From: Vibrio sp. J1-1
GTDB taxonomy: Bacteria > Pseudomonadota > Gammaproteobacteria > Enterobacterales > Vibrionaceae
NCBI RefSeq assembly: GCF_021728395.1
Contig: NZ_JAKKCM010000004.1
Span: 124,001 to 188,000 of the forward strand
DNA: 64,000 nucleotides
Direction: 5' to 3'
Of this stretch, positions 1 to 8,896 are shown one piece after another (the stretch's first letter is position 1; the number at the start of each line of letters is the position of its first letter). The notes under the pieces are model-generated. The model saw only the letters and a list, made by a program, of their open reading frames with translations. It had not been told where the DNA came from and searched no databases. The translations under genes were made by a program, and so were the position numbers.

Positions 1-234
1 CTCTTGGATGAACCTACTGAGGGTCTAGACAAGCGCACAGAGCAGAAAGTGATGACGTTATTTAACCAGCACTTTGCTAATAAGACAGTGGTGTTCATTA
101 CTCACCGACTCATCGAGCTAGAGAGCATGGATAACATCTGCTTAATGGAGCAAGGGGAAATCATAGAGCAAGGCGACCACCAAGCGTTGGTAGCGCAACA
201 AGGTCGCTACTACCAGTTGTTACAGTCTCTATAG
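1..234 (+). CDS. cydC: CydC, ABC transporter ATP-binding/permease, C-terminal fragment
   Basis: This is the last 77 codons of an ABC ATPase; the rest lies before the window. The fragment opens with the Walker B motif (LLDEPTEGLD), then the H-loop (FITHRL) and an exporter-type tail (EQGEIIEQGDHQALV). That pattern fits CydC, one half of the CydDC heterodimer that exports cysteine and glutathione to the periplasm and is needed for cytochrome bd assembly. The assignment leans on remembered Vibrio gene order, where cydDC sits near this block, because the fragment alone cannot separate CydC from other exporter ATPases. A good hairpin terminator follows the stop codon. Confidence 0.72.
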   Translation, partial: LLDEPTEGLDKRTEQKVMTLFNQHFANKTVVFITHRLIELESMDNICLMEQGEIIEQGDHQALVAQQGRYYQLLQSL

Positions 235-250
235 ATCTAAAAGATACGCA

Positions 251-279
251 AAGGGCTCATCACAAGATGAGCCCTTTTT
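251..279 (+). terminator. Rho-independent terminator after cydC
   Basis: AAGGGCTCAT and ATGAGCCCTT form a 10-bp stem around a short loop and are followed by a T run. It ends the cydC transcript and, being symmetric, may also stop dsdA, which converges on it. Confidence 0.85.
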
Positions 280-290
280 ATTTGGAAGCA

Positions 291-1628
291 TCAAACACAG
301 TGTTCTGACTGAGCTAAATATGCCGCCATTTCTGCTTCTGGAACCATACCACCACCCGTTGCCCAAACGAGATGCGTTGCACCACTAAGTTTATCCTTGC
401 TAATTTGCATACGAGCCCGATATTCACTGTTATTCGATACATGAACCGCTCCGACCATTCCAGCAAGCGCAGAGGGTTCAAGACGGATATTTTCAAGTTC
501 ACTCAACTGACCTAAATGATGGTACATACGTTGATCAGAAATGGTGTAATACCCGTCTAACAACCTTTCCATCGCCCTCCCGACAAAACCGGAAGCTCTT
601 CCTACCGCTAAACCATCAGCGGCGGTAACATTATCAATACCTAAATCCTGAACTGAAATTTGGTCGTGCAAACCGGTATGCACACCTAATAACATGCAGG
701 GAGAATGAGTTGGCTCAGCAAAAATACAATGAACGTTATCTCCAAAAGCCATTTTGAGACCAAATGCGACCCCACCGGGTCCGCCGCCAACCCCACATGG
801 TAAGTAGACAAACAGTGGATGGTGTTCATCAACAGCAATACCTAACTCTTCAAACTGCTGCTTTAAACGCTCCCCTGCGACTGAATACCCCAAGAATAGA
901 GTTTGCGAATTTTCGTCATCAATAAAAAAACAGTTAGGATCTTGCTCAGCTTCTTTACGACCCTGCTCCACCGCTACGCCGTAATCTTGTTCGTACTCAA
1001 CAACGTTAACACCATGAGAACGGAGTTTGTCTTTCTTCCATTGGCGAGCATCGGCAGACATGTGGACTGAAACAGAAAACCCAAGTTTTGCACTCATTAT
1101 ACCAATCGACATACCTAAATTGCCTGTCGAACCTACTGCGATTGAGTATTGTTGGAAAAACTGCCGAAATTCTTCGCTAATGAGCTTACTGTAGTCATCC
1201 TCTTCCGCCAGCAATCCTGCTTCTATTGCGAGTTTTTCAGCATGCGTCAGTACCTCGTAAATACCACCACGCGCTTTGATAGAGCCAGAGATGGGTAAAT
1301 GGCTGTCCTTCTTCAACAGTAAGCGACCCGAGATCGGGGTTTTATACTGGGTTTCCAGACAAGCTTTCATCTTCGGAATATCAACAATAGGCGATTCAAT
1401 AATACCATTAGAGGATTCAGTTTCAGGAAAAGCTTTCATTATGTAAGGCGCGAATCGCTTTAGGCGCTGGCTCGCAGCATCAATATCTACGGCGTCTAAA
1501 CCAACATAGGGTAAGCCCTCTTCTAAAGAGGTCACATTTGGGTTAAACCAGCAGACTTCTTTCAAATCGATTAACTGCGTTAGGAGGGGAAATTGTTTTT
1601 GTAGTTCTTCGGTGTCGAGCAAATCCAT
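291..1628 (-). CDS. dsdA: D-serine dehydratase (D-serine ammonia-lyase)
   Basis: A PLP enzyme that converts D-serine to pyruvate and ammonia in the cytoplasm, detoxifying D-serine and allowing its use as carbon or nitrogen source. The 445-residue length is close to E. coli DsdA. Visible signatures are the PLP lysine motif SGSIKARGG near residue 117, a substrate-loop motif GSTGNLG and the glycine-rich phosphate-binding loop GVGGGPGG near residue 280. The start is supported by AAGGTGGGAT about 5 nt upstream of ATG. No dsdC regulator or dsdX permease is adjacent, so it looks like a single-gene unit. A serine/threonine dehydratase is unlikely given the SIKARGG motif. Confidence 0.94.
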   Translation of the reverse strand: MDLLDTEELQKQFPLLTQLIDLKEVCWFNPNVTSLEEGLPYVGLDAVDIDAASQRLKRFAPYIMKAFPETESSNGIIESPIVDIPKMKACLETQYKTPISGRLLLKKDSHLPISGSIKARGGIYEVLTHAEKLAIEAGLLAEEDDYSKLISEEFRQFFQQYSIAVGSTGNLGMSIGIMSAKLGFSVSVHMSADARQWKKDKLRSHGVNVVEYEQDYGVAVEQGRKEAEQDPNCFFIDDENSQTLFLGYSVAGERLKQQFEELGIAVDEHHPLFVYLPCGVGGGPGGVAFGLKMAFGDNVHCIFAEPTHSPCMLLGVHTGLHDQISVQDLGIDNVTAADGLAVGRASGFVGRAMERLLDGYYTISDQRMYHHLGQLSELENIRLEPSALAGMVGAVHVSNNSEYRARMQISKDKLSGATHLVWATGGGMVPEAEMAAYLAQSEHCV

Positions 1629-1728
1629 GTTAATCCCACCTTATTCAATCTTTGCCGAAGTAAAGTGCTCAACATGAAAAGTGGTATTCTGTTTGGCTAA
1701 TTTACCCAAGCATTGGTTAGTTAAACAA

Positions 1729-1751
1729 AAGCGCCGCAAGTGCGACGCTTT
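1729..1751 (-). terminator. Terminator downstream of serC
   Basis: AAGCGCCGCA pairs with TGCGACGCTT with one mismatch and a 2-nt centre; on the minus strand it is followed by TTTTG. It lies about 25 nt after the serC stop codon. Confidence 0.7.
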
Positions 1752-1774
1752 GAGCAGTTCAGCGTTGGTTTAAA

Positions 1775-2878
1775 CTAGGCGTACTTTTCTTCGAACTCTT
1801 TCATAAAGTTCACAAGCGCCTCAACACCTTCTAGTGTCATTGCGTTGTAGATAGACGCACGCATACCACCTACAGCACGGTGACCTTTCAGAGACTTCAA
1901 GCCTTTAGCATCGGCTAGCTCTAAGAAAGTGCTATCAAGCTCTGGCTTCGCTAACTGGAACGGTACGTTCATTAATGAGCGGTTCGCAGAGTGGATACCG
2001 TTACGGTAGAAATCTGACTGATCGATGAAATCGTAAAGCAATTTCGCTTTTGCACGATTCACTTTCTCGATACTCTTAACACCACCCTCTGCTTTTAGCC
2101 ATTTGAATACGAGACCAGATAGGTACCAAGCAAATGTTGGAGGCGTGTTAAACATAGACTCTTTTTCTGCAAGTACGGTGTAGTCTAGAATGCTAGGCAG
2201 CTCTTGTTTCGCCAGACCCAATAAATCATCACGCACGATAACGATAGAAATACCAGATGGGCCAATGTTTTTCTGAGCACCCGCGTAGATGACGCCGTAT
2301 TTAGAAACGTCGATTTCACGTGAAAGAATAGTGGAAGACATGTCTGCAACAATTGGCTTGTCCGTAACAGGCAAATCGTTGATTTCAATACCATCAATGG
2401 TTTCGTTAGGGCAGAAGTGAACATACGCAGCTTCTGGCGCAATTTCCCATTCACTTGCAGGCTTTACCGCCAGTTTGCCATTAATTTCCGTTTTCGCATC
2501 AAAAACATCAGGTTCGCAATATTTTTTCGCTTCCGCAACTGCACTTTCAGCCCAGTAACCGCCATCAATGTAAGTGGCTACTTTTGCTTCACCTAGAAGG
2601 TTAAGTGGTACAGCAGCAAACTGAGCGCGAGCGCCACCTTGGCAAAATAGGACTTTGTAGTTCTCTGGAATATTTAAAAGGTCACGCAGATCTTGTTCCG
2701 CTTCTTCAGCAACTTTAATGAACTCCTTGCTTCGGTGGCTAATTTCCATCACGGATGTGCCCAGACCTTGCCAGTTTAATAGTTCGTTTTGTGCTTGTTG
2801 CATAACTGCTTTTGGCAGACCTGCTGGTCCTGCGCTGAAGTTAAATACGATGTCCGTATTTTGTTCCATGATGCTCAT
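1775..2878 (-). CDS. serC: Phosphoserine aminotransferase
   Basis: A class V PLP aminotransferase that makes 3-phosphoserine in serine synthesis and also acts in pyridoxine synthesis. The protein is 364-367 residues, as usual for SerC. It begins with the typical [11 protein letters not shown], contains [11 protein letters not shown], and has the PLP lysine in [16 protein letters not shown] near residue 200. The C-terminal [15 protein letters not shown] matches the family. Two ATGs are possible: 2878 has an AGGAG only 2-3 nt away, while 2869 (MEQNTD) lies 10 nt from the same AGGAG and may be the true start. It is monocistronic here; in enterobacteria serC is joined to aroA, which is absent. 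Confidence 0.96.
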   Translation of the reverse strand: MSIMEQNTDIVFNFSAGPAGLPKAVMQQAQNELLNWQGLGTSVMEISHRSKEFIKVAEEAEQDLRDLLNIPENYKVLFCQGGARAQFAAVPLNLLGEAKVATYIDGGYWAESAVAEAKKYCEPDVFDAKTEINGKLAVKPASEWEIAPEAAYVHFCPNETIDGIEINDLPVTDKPIVADMSSTILSREIDVSKYGVIYAGAQKNIGPSGISIVIVRDDLLGLAKQELPSILDYTVLAEKESMFNTPPTFAWYLSGLVFKWLKAEGGVKSIEKVNRAKAKLLYDFIDQSDFYRNGIHSANRSLMNVPFQLAKPELDSTFLELADAKGLKSLKGHRAVGGMRASIYNAMTLEGVEALVNFMKEFEEKYA

Positions 2879-3061
2879 TGCTCCTGCTAAATATATGTCG
2901 AAATTAATGTACTCAAATAATCTCGAGATGTCGGCTAGGGAAGGCTTGTGTGGTCATCAGCGCAGACACTATTTATCGTGCGAAAACTCTCTAACAAAGC
3001 TCCGATGCCTTCATCTTGATATATGTTGGGTATATCACGTTTTTACGGCGATAAAAACAAG

Positions 3062-3085
3062 AAAAGAGGTCCTACGACCTCTTTT
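3062..3085 (-). terminator. Terminator after the DUF945 gene
   Basis: AAAAGAGGTC and GACCTCTTTT form a perfect 10-bp stem with a 4-nt loop and T tracts on both strands. It lies about 45 nt past the DUF945 stop codon. Confidence 0.8.
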
Positions 3086-3130
3086 TAAATTGAAAACGCC
3101 CTATGAGCGTAATTAACTAACAGTAGCTGT

Positions 3131-4396
3131 CTATTTTTGCATCAAAGCAGGCATCAATAACGCGATCAAGGGAAATTCGTGTCCGTTTTCGAATTTTAAC
3201 TTTCCATCACCAATTTGAGCTTTAAGTTGATAACCACCCTCAACTTTTTCTATTAACTCCATGATTAACAATTCATCTATCCCTTCTTGAATAAACGGAT
3301 AACGCTCAACCAATTCATCGGAGAAATAAGTACTCAAGGCTCCGTTAGTCACATTGACCAACTTCATCGGGTTCTGCGTGATTTGCTCAGTGCCTTGTGG
3401 GACAGACAATTCCCATTCGTTATGGAACGTCCCTTCACCAAACGCGAGCGACAGTTCATTAACGGAAAGGTTAAAACCTTTGTTAAACAACGTATCAATG
3501 TGAGGTAATAGGTTGTTGATTTCTTGCTCGCTCAACACCGCTGAGCTCTGATAAATCGACATAATCTGATCAAACGATTGGCTATCTACATCCTTGATAG
3601 AAAAGTCGAGCTTAAAGTTGTCAACATCCGTGCCGTCCGTCAATCGCATGGTTTGCGCTGCAAGATTGAACTGGCTATTCAGCTTTTCACCCGCCTCATC
3701 CGTAGCGGTGTTACCACTGTAATTTGCATTTTCAATTAAAAATACTGGGGTCATGGCAGAGTCCACCACATCCAGTTTCTCTAAAGAAAAAGCCTGCTCG
3801 CCTAACCAGTAGCCTTTAACTTGTTTTCCTTTACCCTGCCCAGTTAAACCGTTCAAATGCAACTCATCCCCATTGCCGAAATCAACCTGAACATAAGGGA
3901 CAGAAACCTGATAATTGAGGTCTCCCAAAACCGTCACATTGCCCGATACTTTTACCGGGCTTGTCGATACCGAAAGATCTTCGACTTCATTTCGGTAATG
4001 CCAACTATCTAGATTAAGTGTAAACGCGGTATTACCATTGAGTTGAGTCTGACTGCGCAACGTAAGCGGCACAGAGTCGCTATCTACTAATTTTGAATCT
4101 GCAGTAAGACTCGTCAGACCATGACTCACATCACTGGTCACATCAAAGGTTGTTGGGACGTTGTCACTGATTAGCAGTGTCTTTAGCTCAGGGTCAACCA
4201 CTGTATATCGAGTTAACACAGCCGAAGACAGGTACCCGCGTTGATACTCAATGACTTCTCCTTTGATCATTTCATCGTTCAAATTCGCGATACTATCTTC
4301 AATGATGGACTGGCCAATTTGACCAACTGCAAGTGGCCAACAAAGCGCGAGTGAAATTGCACCGCCAATGGCGCCAAGTTTTTTCAAATTTTGCAT
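3131..4396 (-). CDS. DUF945 (YdgA-type) protein
   Basis: A 421-residue protein with an N-terminal hydrophobic segment (residues 8-25, LGAIGGAISLALCWPLAVGQ) acting as signal or anchor. A long periplasmic region follows, rich in beta-forming and Ser/Thr/Asp residues. The opening pattern, with a short basic start, a TM segment, then G-x-x-IE and a RGYLSSAV motif, is what I recall of E. coli YdgA and the DUF945 family. No enzyme motif is visible and the function is unknown. It stands alone, with its own terminator, upstream of and divergent from the sensor kinase. Codon use looks like its neighbours. Confidence 0.75.
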   Translation of the reverse strand: MQNLKKLGAIGGAISLALCWPLAVGQIGQSIIEDSIANLNDEMIKGEVIEYQRGYLSSAVLTRYTVVDPELKTLLISDNVPTTFDVTSDVSHGLTSLTADSKLVDSDSVPLTLRSQTQLNGNTAFTLNLDSWHYRNEVEDLSVSTSPVKVSGNVTVLGDLNYQVSVPYVQVDFGNGDELHLNGLTGQGKGKQVKGYWLGEQAFSLEKLDVVDSAMTPVFLIENANYSGNTATDEAGEKLNSQFNLAAQTMRLTDGTDVDNFKLDFSIKDVDSQSFDQIMSIYQSSAVLSEQEINNLLPHIDTLFNKGFNLSVNELSLAFGEGTFHNEWELSVPQGTEQITQNPMKLVNVTNGALSTYFSDELVERYPFIQEGIDELLIMELIEKVEGGYQLKAQIGDGKLKFENGHEFPLIALLMPALMQK

Positions 4397-4582
4397 AACG
4401 TCACTTTTCAGGTATTTGTGTTCAGTCTAACCCAAACCCTCGGTGGATAAAACATTGAGATAAATCAGACTATTGTTGCTTATTCTAGACCATTAATCAG
4501 GAATCATACTCAGCTCGCACTCATTCCATATTTTTATTGATAGAGTCTGCTTGGAGAAGTTTTAATCGGAGCTCAAATACCT

Positions 4583-6526
4583 GTGAACCGCTACGCTGTA
4601 TTGTGTCTTGATAACAATCCAATCAGTGCTGAACAGTTTCGATTGGAACTGTCTGCTTTCGCGAGCAAATTTGATATTTTTTCTGTTGAATCCATTGAAG
4701 AAGCACAAAGTGCCCTTGAATATCTCGAACAGCAGAATCAGACAGTCGCACTCGTCATCGCCAGCCACCACGCTCATTTTAACGGCGTGGAGTTTCTGAT
4801 TGGTCTTGACCGGGCACCACATACCGAAAGCGCGCGCAAAATCCTCATCAGTTGTTCCTCGGATATCCAAGCAATTCTTACGGCTGTCAATGAAGGTCGA
4901 CTAGACCACTGTCTCACAAAGCCACTCCCTGATAAGGTTTTATATAACACCGTTCAAAAAGAGCTAACCCAGTTTATTTTACGCTACTGTCATGAGGACT
5001 TGCTCGGCTACAGCCAGGTACTGGATCCGCATAAATTGCTTCGAGCACACGTTGAAAATCAGATGCAGAAATACCAAGCGGGATTTCTGCATGACGACTA
5101 CCATGAAATGCCAGATGAAGAGCTCGCAGAACAGGTCATTTCTGCCTTACAGCTGTTTTTCAAAGACAGTGATGATACCCACGCTTGCCGGACCTACTCA
5201 CCAGAGCACTTATTGACGGTTGAAGGTGAGCCAAACAACTTTCTCTGGTTTATTACCAACGGAGACGTTGCGCTATACAAGAAAGATGAGCAAGGCGTTC
5301 AACGAGAAGTCGTTCGCTATACAAAAGGTAATATTGTCGGCAGTATGTCATTCGTAACGGGTGAAAACTCCTTTTCTACTGCGCTGACGTTATCGAAGAC
5401 GGAAGTGATCAAACTCGACCGGAAGGTGTTCCACAGTGTCATGCAAAGTGACTCTAATCTTCTGCCACTCTTCACCAACTTACTACTTCGACACTTTAAT
5501 CGACGTTTGCAACGCAGCATCAAGACCAAGTTACAACTGCAAAAAACACTTGAATCGTTAGAGTCGGCTCATCAACAACTAATAGAGCGAGAAAAAATGG
5601 CCATGCTTGGTCAGCTCGTTGCCGGTGTCGCCCATGAACTCAACAACCCTATTGCAGCTATTTTGAGGGGGGTAGAAAACCTCACTCATACCCTCGAAAG
5701 CCTACTGACCGAACTTCCTACTTCGGATATACAGAGCAAGGGCGTACAGCTGCTGTCTCAAGCCCAAAACTCTAAGCCTGCCTCTACCGCAGAGCTGAGA
5801 ACACGAGTAAAACAACTTAACCCTATCCTACCGGATCGCACGTTAGCCAAAAAAATCGTCAGTCTCGGCTTGGAGTCAGATAGTGCGTTTTTGTCCCAGC
5901 TAGCGAAAAAACGGCATAGTGCTGCCCAGACACTTGGCACACTTGAGCAATATCATAAAGCGGGAGCTTCATTGCGTTCAATTAACGTGTGTGCAGCCCG
6001 CATCGCCGATATGGTAAAGAGCTTAAAAGGTTATGCACGCGCCGATGATGAAAGCATGCACTACGCTGATATACATGAAGGCATAGAGGACACCTTAGTT
6101 ATCTTTGAAAACAAGTTGAAAATTCACCAAGTTTCAACAGACTACGATAAGTTACCGCGTATTCTTTGCCAGCCTATCGCTTTGCAACAGGTTTGGACGA
6201 ATCTAGTTTCAAACGCTATTGACGCTTTTCCTGAGAAAGGTGTTTTAAAAATCCAGACAAGGCAGGTAGAGAAAGATCAAAAGAGATATGCCGTTATTTC
6301 ATTCGAAGACAATGGTTGTGGCATTCCGGAATCACAGAAGACATCGATTTTTGAACTCAACTTTACGACCAAAAAAGTAGGCAACTTTGGCTTAGGCATC
6401 GGGCTTTCTATCTGCCAGCAAATCGTTTCCGCTCACCACGGATGGATTGAAGTGGAATCAGAACTCAACAAGTACACTCGTATGACAGTCTGGTTACCAG
6501 TCATCGAAGAAGGAGATGAAATATGA
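4583..6526 (+). CDS. Sensor histidine kinase: degenerate receiver + cNMP-binding + HisKA/HATPase
   Basis: A 647-residue soluble kinase with no membrane segment. Residues 1-125 are a receiver-like fold (CLDNN, NGVEFL, TKP) whose phospho-acceptor aspartate is replaced by Ser61 (VIASHH). Residues about 195-315 form a CRP-type cyclic-nucleotide-binding domain (GDVALYKK, GNIVGSMSF). A coiled linker leads to the dimerisation domain with the H-box GVAHELNNP (His351). The ATPase domain holds the N box near Asn544 (NAIDAF), DNGCGIP and GLGIGLSIC. About 110 residues of unusual sequence sit between the H-box helix and the second helix. The start is GTG, with CGGAG upstream. The gene overlaps the following receiver gene by 4 nt (ATGA), so they are partners. 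The signal is unknown; sensing of a nucleotide is inferred from the cNMP domain. Confidence 0.88.
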   Translation: MNRYAVLCLDNNPISAEQFRLELSAFASKFDIFSVESIEEAQSALEYLEQQNQTVALVIASHHAHFNGVEFLIGLDRAPHTESARKILISCSSDIQAILTAVNEGRLDHCLTKPLPDKVLYNTVQKELTQFILRYCHEDLLGYSQVLDPHKLLRAHVENQMQKYQAGFLHDDYHEMPDEELAEQVISALQLFFKDSDDTHACRTYSPEHLLTVEGEPNNFLWFITNGDVALYKKDEQGVQREVVRYTKGNIVGSMSFVTGENSFSTALTLSKTEVIKLDRKVFHSVMQSDSNLLPLFTNLLLRHFNRRLQRSIKTKLQLQKTLESLESAHQQLIEREKMAMLGQLVAGVAHELNNPIAAILRGVENLTHTLESLLTELPTSDIQSKGVQLLSQAQNSKPASTAELRTRVKQLNPILPDRTLAKKIVSLGLESDSAFLSQLAKKRHSAAQTLGTLEQYHKAGASLRSINVCAARIADMVKSLKGYARADDESMHYADIHEGIEDTLVIFENKLKIHQVSTDYDKLPRILCQPIALQQVWTNLVSNAIDAFPEKGVLKIQTRQVEKDQKRYAVISFEDNGCGIPESQKTSIFELNFTTKKVGNFGLGIGLSICQQIVSAHHGWIEVESELNKYTRMTVWLPVIEEGDEI

Positions 6527-7020
6527 CAAAGTATCTAATTTTATGCGTCGATGACGAAAGAGAAGTCTTGGATAGCGTGTTGCAAGATTTGGCTCCCTTC
6601 GAAGAACACTTCATTCTAGAAGGTGCTGAGTCCGTAACAGAAGCAAGACAAGTGATTGAAGACATGGCGGAAGAAGAAGTGAAGCTTGCTCTCATTTTGT
6701 GTGATCACATTATGCCAGAACAAAACGGAATTAGCTTTTTGATCGAACTCAGTCAAAATGCCGACACAAGAAGTGCCCGCAAAGTGTTACTGACGGGTCA
6801 GGCTGGATTAGAAGACACCGTTGAGGCTATTAATCACGACAGTTTAGACTATTACATTGCCAAGCCTTGGAAAGGAGACGCACTAAGACAGGCGATCCTT
6901 TCCCAGTTAACTTCGTTCGTGATCGAACAGGATGATGACTTGTTATCTTGGACAACCGTCCTTGACTCAGAGGCCATTTTAAATGCGATGGCGGAACGCA
7001 GAGCAAGCTTTGGCGAATAA
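6523..7020 (+). CDS. Stand-alone response regulator receiver
   Basis: A 165-residue single receiver domain with all key residues: acidic pair in CVDDE, phospho-acceptor Asp61 (LILCDHIMP), Thr in LLTG and Lys in AKPW. No DNA-binding or enzymatic output follows. The last 40 residues (SQLTSFVIEQ...LLSWTTVLDSEAIL) resemble the matching stretch of the upstream kinase (KELTQFILRY...LLGYSQVLDPHKLL), so the two N-terminal halves look like duplicates. It is translationally coupled to the kinase by ATGA. It probably relays phosphate or acts by protein binding; the partner is not visible here. Confidence 0.88.
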   Translation: MTKYLILCVDDEREVLDSVLQDLAPFEEHFILEGAESVTEARQVIEDMAEEEVKLALILCDHIMPEQNGISFLIELSQNADTRSARKVLLTGQAGLEDTVEAINHDSLDYYIAKPWKGDALRQAILSQLTSFVIEQDDDLLSWTTVLDSEAILNAMAERRASFGE

Positions 7021-7036
7021 ACAAAACCGTCATAAG

Positions 7037-7063
7037 TGCGCCACCATACATGGCGCATTTTTT
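7037..7063 (+). terminator. Terminator of the kinase-receiver operon
   Basis: TGCGCCA and TGGCGCA make a perfect 7-bp stem with a 7-nt loop, followed by six Ts. Confidence 0.85.
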
Positions 7064-7218
7064 GCTTAAACTGAATAACAAATAAGTTAATTGACAAAAC
7101 ATCGACACATTTATGTTGGTCGTAGACCTTTCTTTTGATTATGATGTCGGACAAATAAGATTACGGTTCAAGTGTTTGCTTGAACTCATGGAAAAATAAA
7201 CAAGGTTTATCGTTAGTT

Positions 7219-7764
7219 ATGCGTAAGACACTATTAGCCACAGCCCTATTGTTAGCATCAAGCCATGCCCTAGCTGCAAACGGCAATACGCCTGCAACTA
7301 TGAGCAACTTTAGCTACGACTACTTCGAAGCTCGCATTGGCGCAAGTCCGGTGACATTTGGTGCTGGAGTCAGCAAGTCCATTCACCCAAATGCACACGT
7401 AGTGGCTCGTATCGATTCTGAGTTTGAAAGCGACTTTGATTCAGCAGCCGGTTTTGGTTTCCATTCACCGCTAAATAACTGGGCAGACCTAACAGGTGAA
7501 ATGCTGATGCGTGTTGTCCAACCATCCCACTCAAGCAGTACTGATGTTGGCATGGAGTTAAACCTAGGCGTTCGTCAGTGGTTAGGCCCTCAATTAGAAG
7601 TGGGTGGTAAAGTTGGTTACGTTTCTATTGATGATAACGACGATTGGATGGGTGCAGCCTATGCACGCTTCCACTCAACTGAGCTGTTCTCTCTAGGTGC
7701 AGAAGCGCGCATTAACGACTTCTACGGTGATCAAGTTATGTTCACTACACGCTTCAAGTTCTAA
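7219..7764 (+). CDS. Small outer membrane beta-barrel protein, conserved Vibrio hypothetical
   Basis: From the ATG at 7219 the protein is 181 residues with a clear signal peptide (MRKTLLATALLLASSHALA, cleavage after ALA). The mature part alternates polar and hydrophobic residues with many aromatic and Gly residues and ends in RFKF with terminal Phe, as outer membrane barrels do. Length suits about 8 strands. An in-frame TTG at 7180 would put 13 residues before the signal peptide and is less likely. No precise family recognised; its function may be adhesion, porin-like or structural. Monocistronic, with a strong terminator. Confidence 0.75.
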   Translation: MRKTLLATALLLASSHALAANGNTPATMSNFSYDYFEARIGASPVTFGAGVSKSIHPNAHVVARIDSEFESDFDSAAGFGFHSPLNNWADLTGEMLMRVVQPSHSSSTDVGMELNLGVRQWLGPQLEVGGKVGYVSIDDNDDWMGAAYARFHSTELFSLGAEARINDFYGDQVMFTTRFKF

Positions 7765-7782
7765 TAAACACAAGCGAAAAAC

Positions 7783-7811
7783 AAAAACCGAGGCTTATGC
7801 CTCGGTTTTTT
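7783..7811 (+). terminator. Bidirectional terminator between the OMP gene and tfoX
   Basis: AAAAACCGAGGC pairs with GCCTCGGTTTTT with a 4-nt loop and T tracts on both strands. It ends the OMP gene and could also stop tfoX, whose stop codon is about 130 nt away. Confidence 0.85.
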
Positions 7812-7938
7812 TATTTAGTTACAATGAAAAACTCAAATAAAGTGGTCAAAAGTATCAATATCCCTTTTCTACTTTCAACGCTTACTGTTACGAATCGCTA
7901 ACGCCAGAGCAAAGCAATCGTTGTGCGAACTCATTGCG

Positions 7939-8526
7939 TTAATTACACAATTCCAATAGCTGTTTTTTACGTGGCTCTTGAATAAGCTTCCAGTGCACTC
8001 CATCTATTGCACCAGCAAACTTCCACAGCAATTTGACATCTACATCGTTGCCGTAGGCTTGTCTTACTTTATTGAAAACTTCCACAGGTCCGAGTTCCAA
8101 AAATGCTTCAACATCTTCAACACCGGCTTTTTTCACCATACGCTCAAGCGTAAGTTGCATGTTAGGTAGATCCCTCAGTCGTCTACTCGCTGAAGATTTT
8201 TGGTATTTACGTTCCTTAACTGCGTACTCAATTGATTTTTGTAACAGCTTATCCAACCCGGAAAAGCCGGATTCAAACAGTTCTGTCACGTCATAATAGT
8301 TAACGGTTGCCGTCGTTTGTCTCTTGACGTGCTTATATTTTTCACAATTTAGCCGAATCAGCTCTTCGTCCAGCCCATTACCTCCACGTAAATAACAACA
8401 GTCGTTACTAACAAGTGCAAACATAGCGTCATCGCAAAATAAACCGATGCCACCAAACATGGAACGTTTCTGATACTGACTAAAATTGCGTACGTACTTA
8501 AAAAAAGCTTGGTCTGTCATGTCCAT
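7939..8526 (-). CDS. tfoX: TfoX/Sxy-family competence regulator
   Basis: A 195-residue protein with the TfoX N-terminal domain (KRSMFGGIGLFCDDAMFALV, about residues 18-40) and C-terminal domain (MQLTLERMVKKAGVEDVEAFLELG onward, ending WKLIQEPRKKQL). In Vibrio TfoX switches on natural transformation and type VI secretion genes in response to chitin. The paralogue TfoY is similar. I prefer TfoX because the neighbourhood (serC, kinase pair, HDOD gene, lysO, panP, hexR, grxA) matches my memory of the V. cholerae tfoX locus, and no GEMM c-di-GMP riboswitch, expected before tfoY, is seen upstream. AGAGG lies 4 nt before the first ATG; a second ATG at 8520 is possible. In V. cholerae its translation depends on the sRNA TfoR. 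Confidence 0.85.
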   Translation of the reverse strand: MDMTDQAFFKYVRNFSQYQKRSMFGGIGLFCDDAMFALVSNDCCYLRGGNGLDEELIRLNCEKYKHVKRQTTATVNYYDVTELFESGFSGLDKLLQKSIEYAVKERKYQKSSASRRLRDLPNMQLTLERMVKKAGVEDVEAFLELGPVEVFNKVRQAYGNDVDVKLLWKFAGAIDGVHWKLIQEPRKKQLLELCN

Positions 8527-8594
8527 TGACCTCTTTAATCTGAATAAATTACCCCGATTAGCGATGTCACCAGATGAACAGCAGCTTGTAGCGA

Positions 8595-8600
8595 ATTATA
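8595..8600 (-). promoter_or_regulatory. Possible -10 element of tfoX
   Basis: The minus strand reads TATAAT here, giving a leader of roughly 60 nt before the tfoX start. No good -35 box lies at the right distance, which would suit an activator-dependent promoter. A weak CRP half-site (TGTGA at 8627-8631) sits where a class II site would be. Confidence 0.35.
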
Positions 8601-8720
8601 AAATGTCGATTTGTTGGCGATATATTTGTGATTTGTGCTTACCAACTTGCTCAATCATACTTAACGACGAAAAATAAGTTTGGACATAAGTCACATATAA
8701 AAAAGTATAAATTCCTCATA

Positions 8721-8736
8721 CGTGATTGATTTCACA
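8721..8736. promoter_or_regulatory. CRP-like site between tfoX and the HDOD gene
   Basis: CGTGA-TTGATT-TCACA matches the CRP consensus TGTGA-N6-TCACA at 9 of 10 positions. It lies in the divergent region, about 195 bp from tfoX and 160 bp from the HDOD start. The 370-bp region otherwise shows only AT-rich promoter-like sequence. Confidence 0.6.
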
Positions 8737-8896
8737 GTTATCCTTCTTTGTAGCGGTATTTTTTTGACACCCTATAACCTGAATCAACAATTCATCAAGA
8801 TATGTTAGTCAATTGAGAATACAGAGCACGCATTTCATTGATAATGGGCGTGTTGAAAGGGTACACTGTACCAAAGATTATAAGCACAACGTCATA

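Noticed and set aside
2718..3116. 132-codon frame on the plus strand across the serC 5' end
   Set aside because: It is the antisense of serC and its promoter; composition is not protein-like.
8527..8812. Possible c-di-GMP (GEMM) riboswitch upstream of the TfoX-family gene
   Set aside because: The conserved GEMM core is not present on the minus strand; this favours tfoX over tfoY.
8813..8896. 28-residue TTG-initiated extension of the HDOD protein
   Set aside because: The extension is unlike HDOD proteins; the ATG at 8897 is preferred, though not proved.
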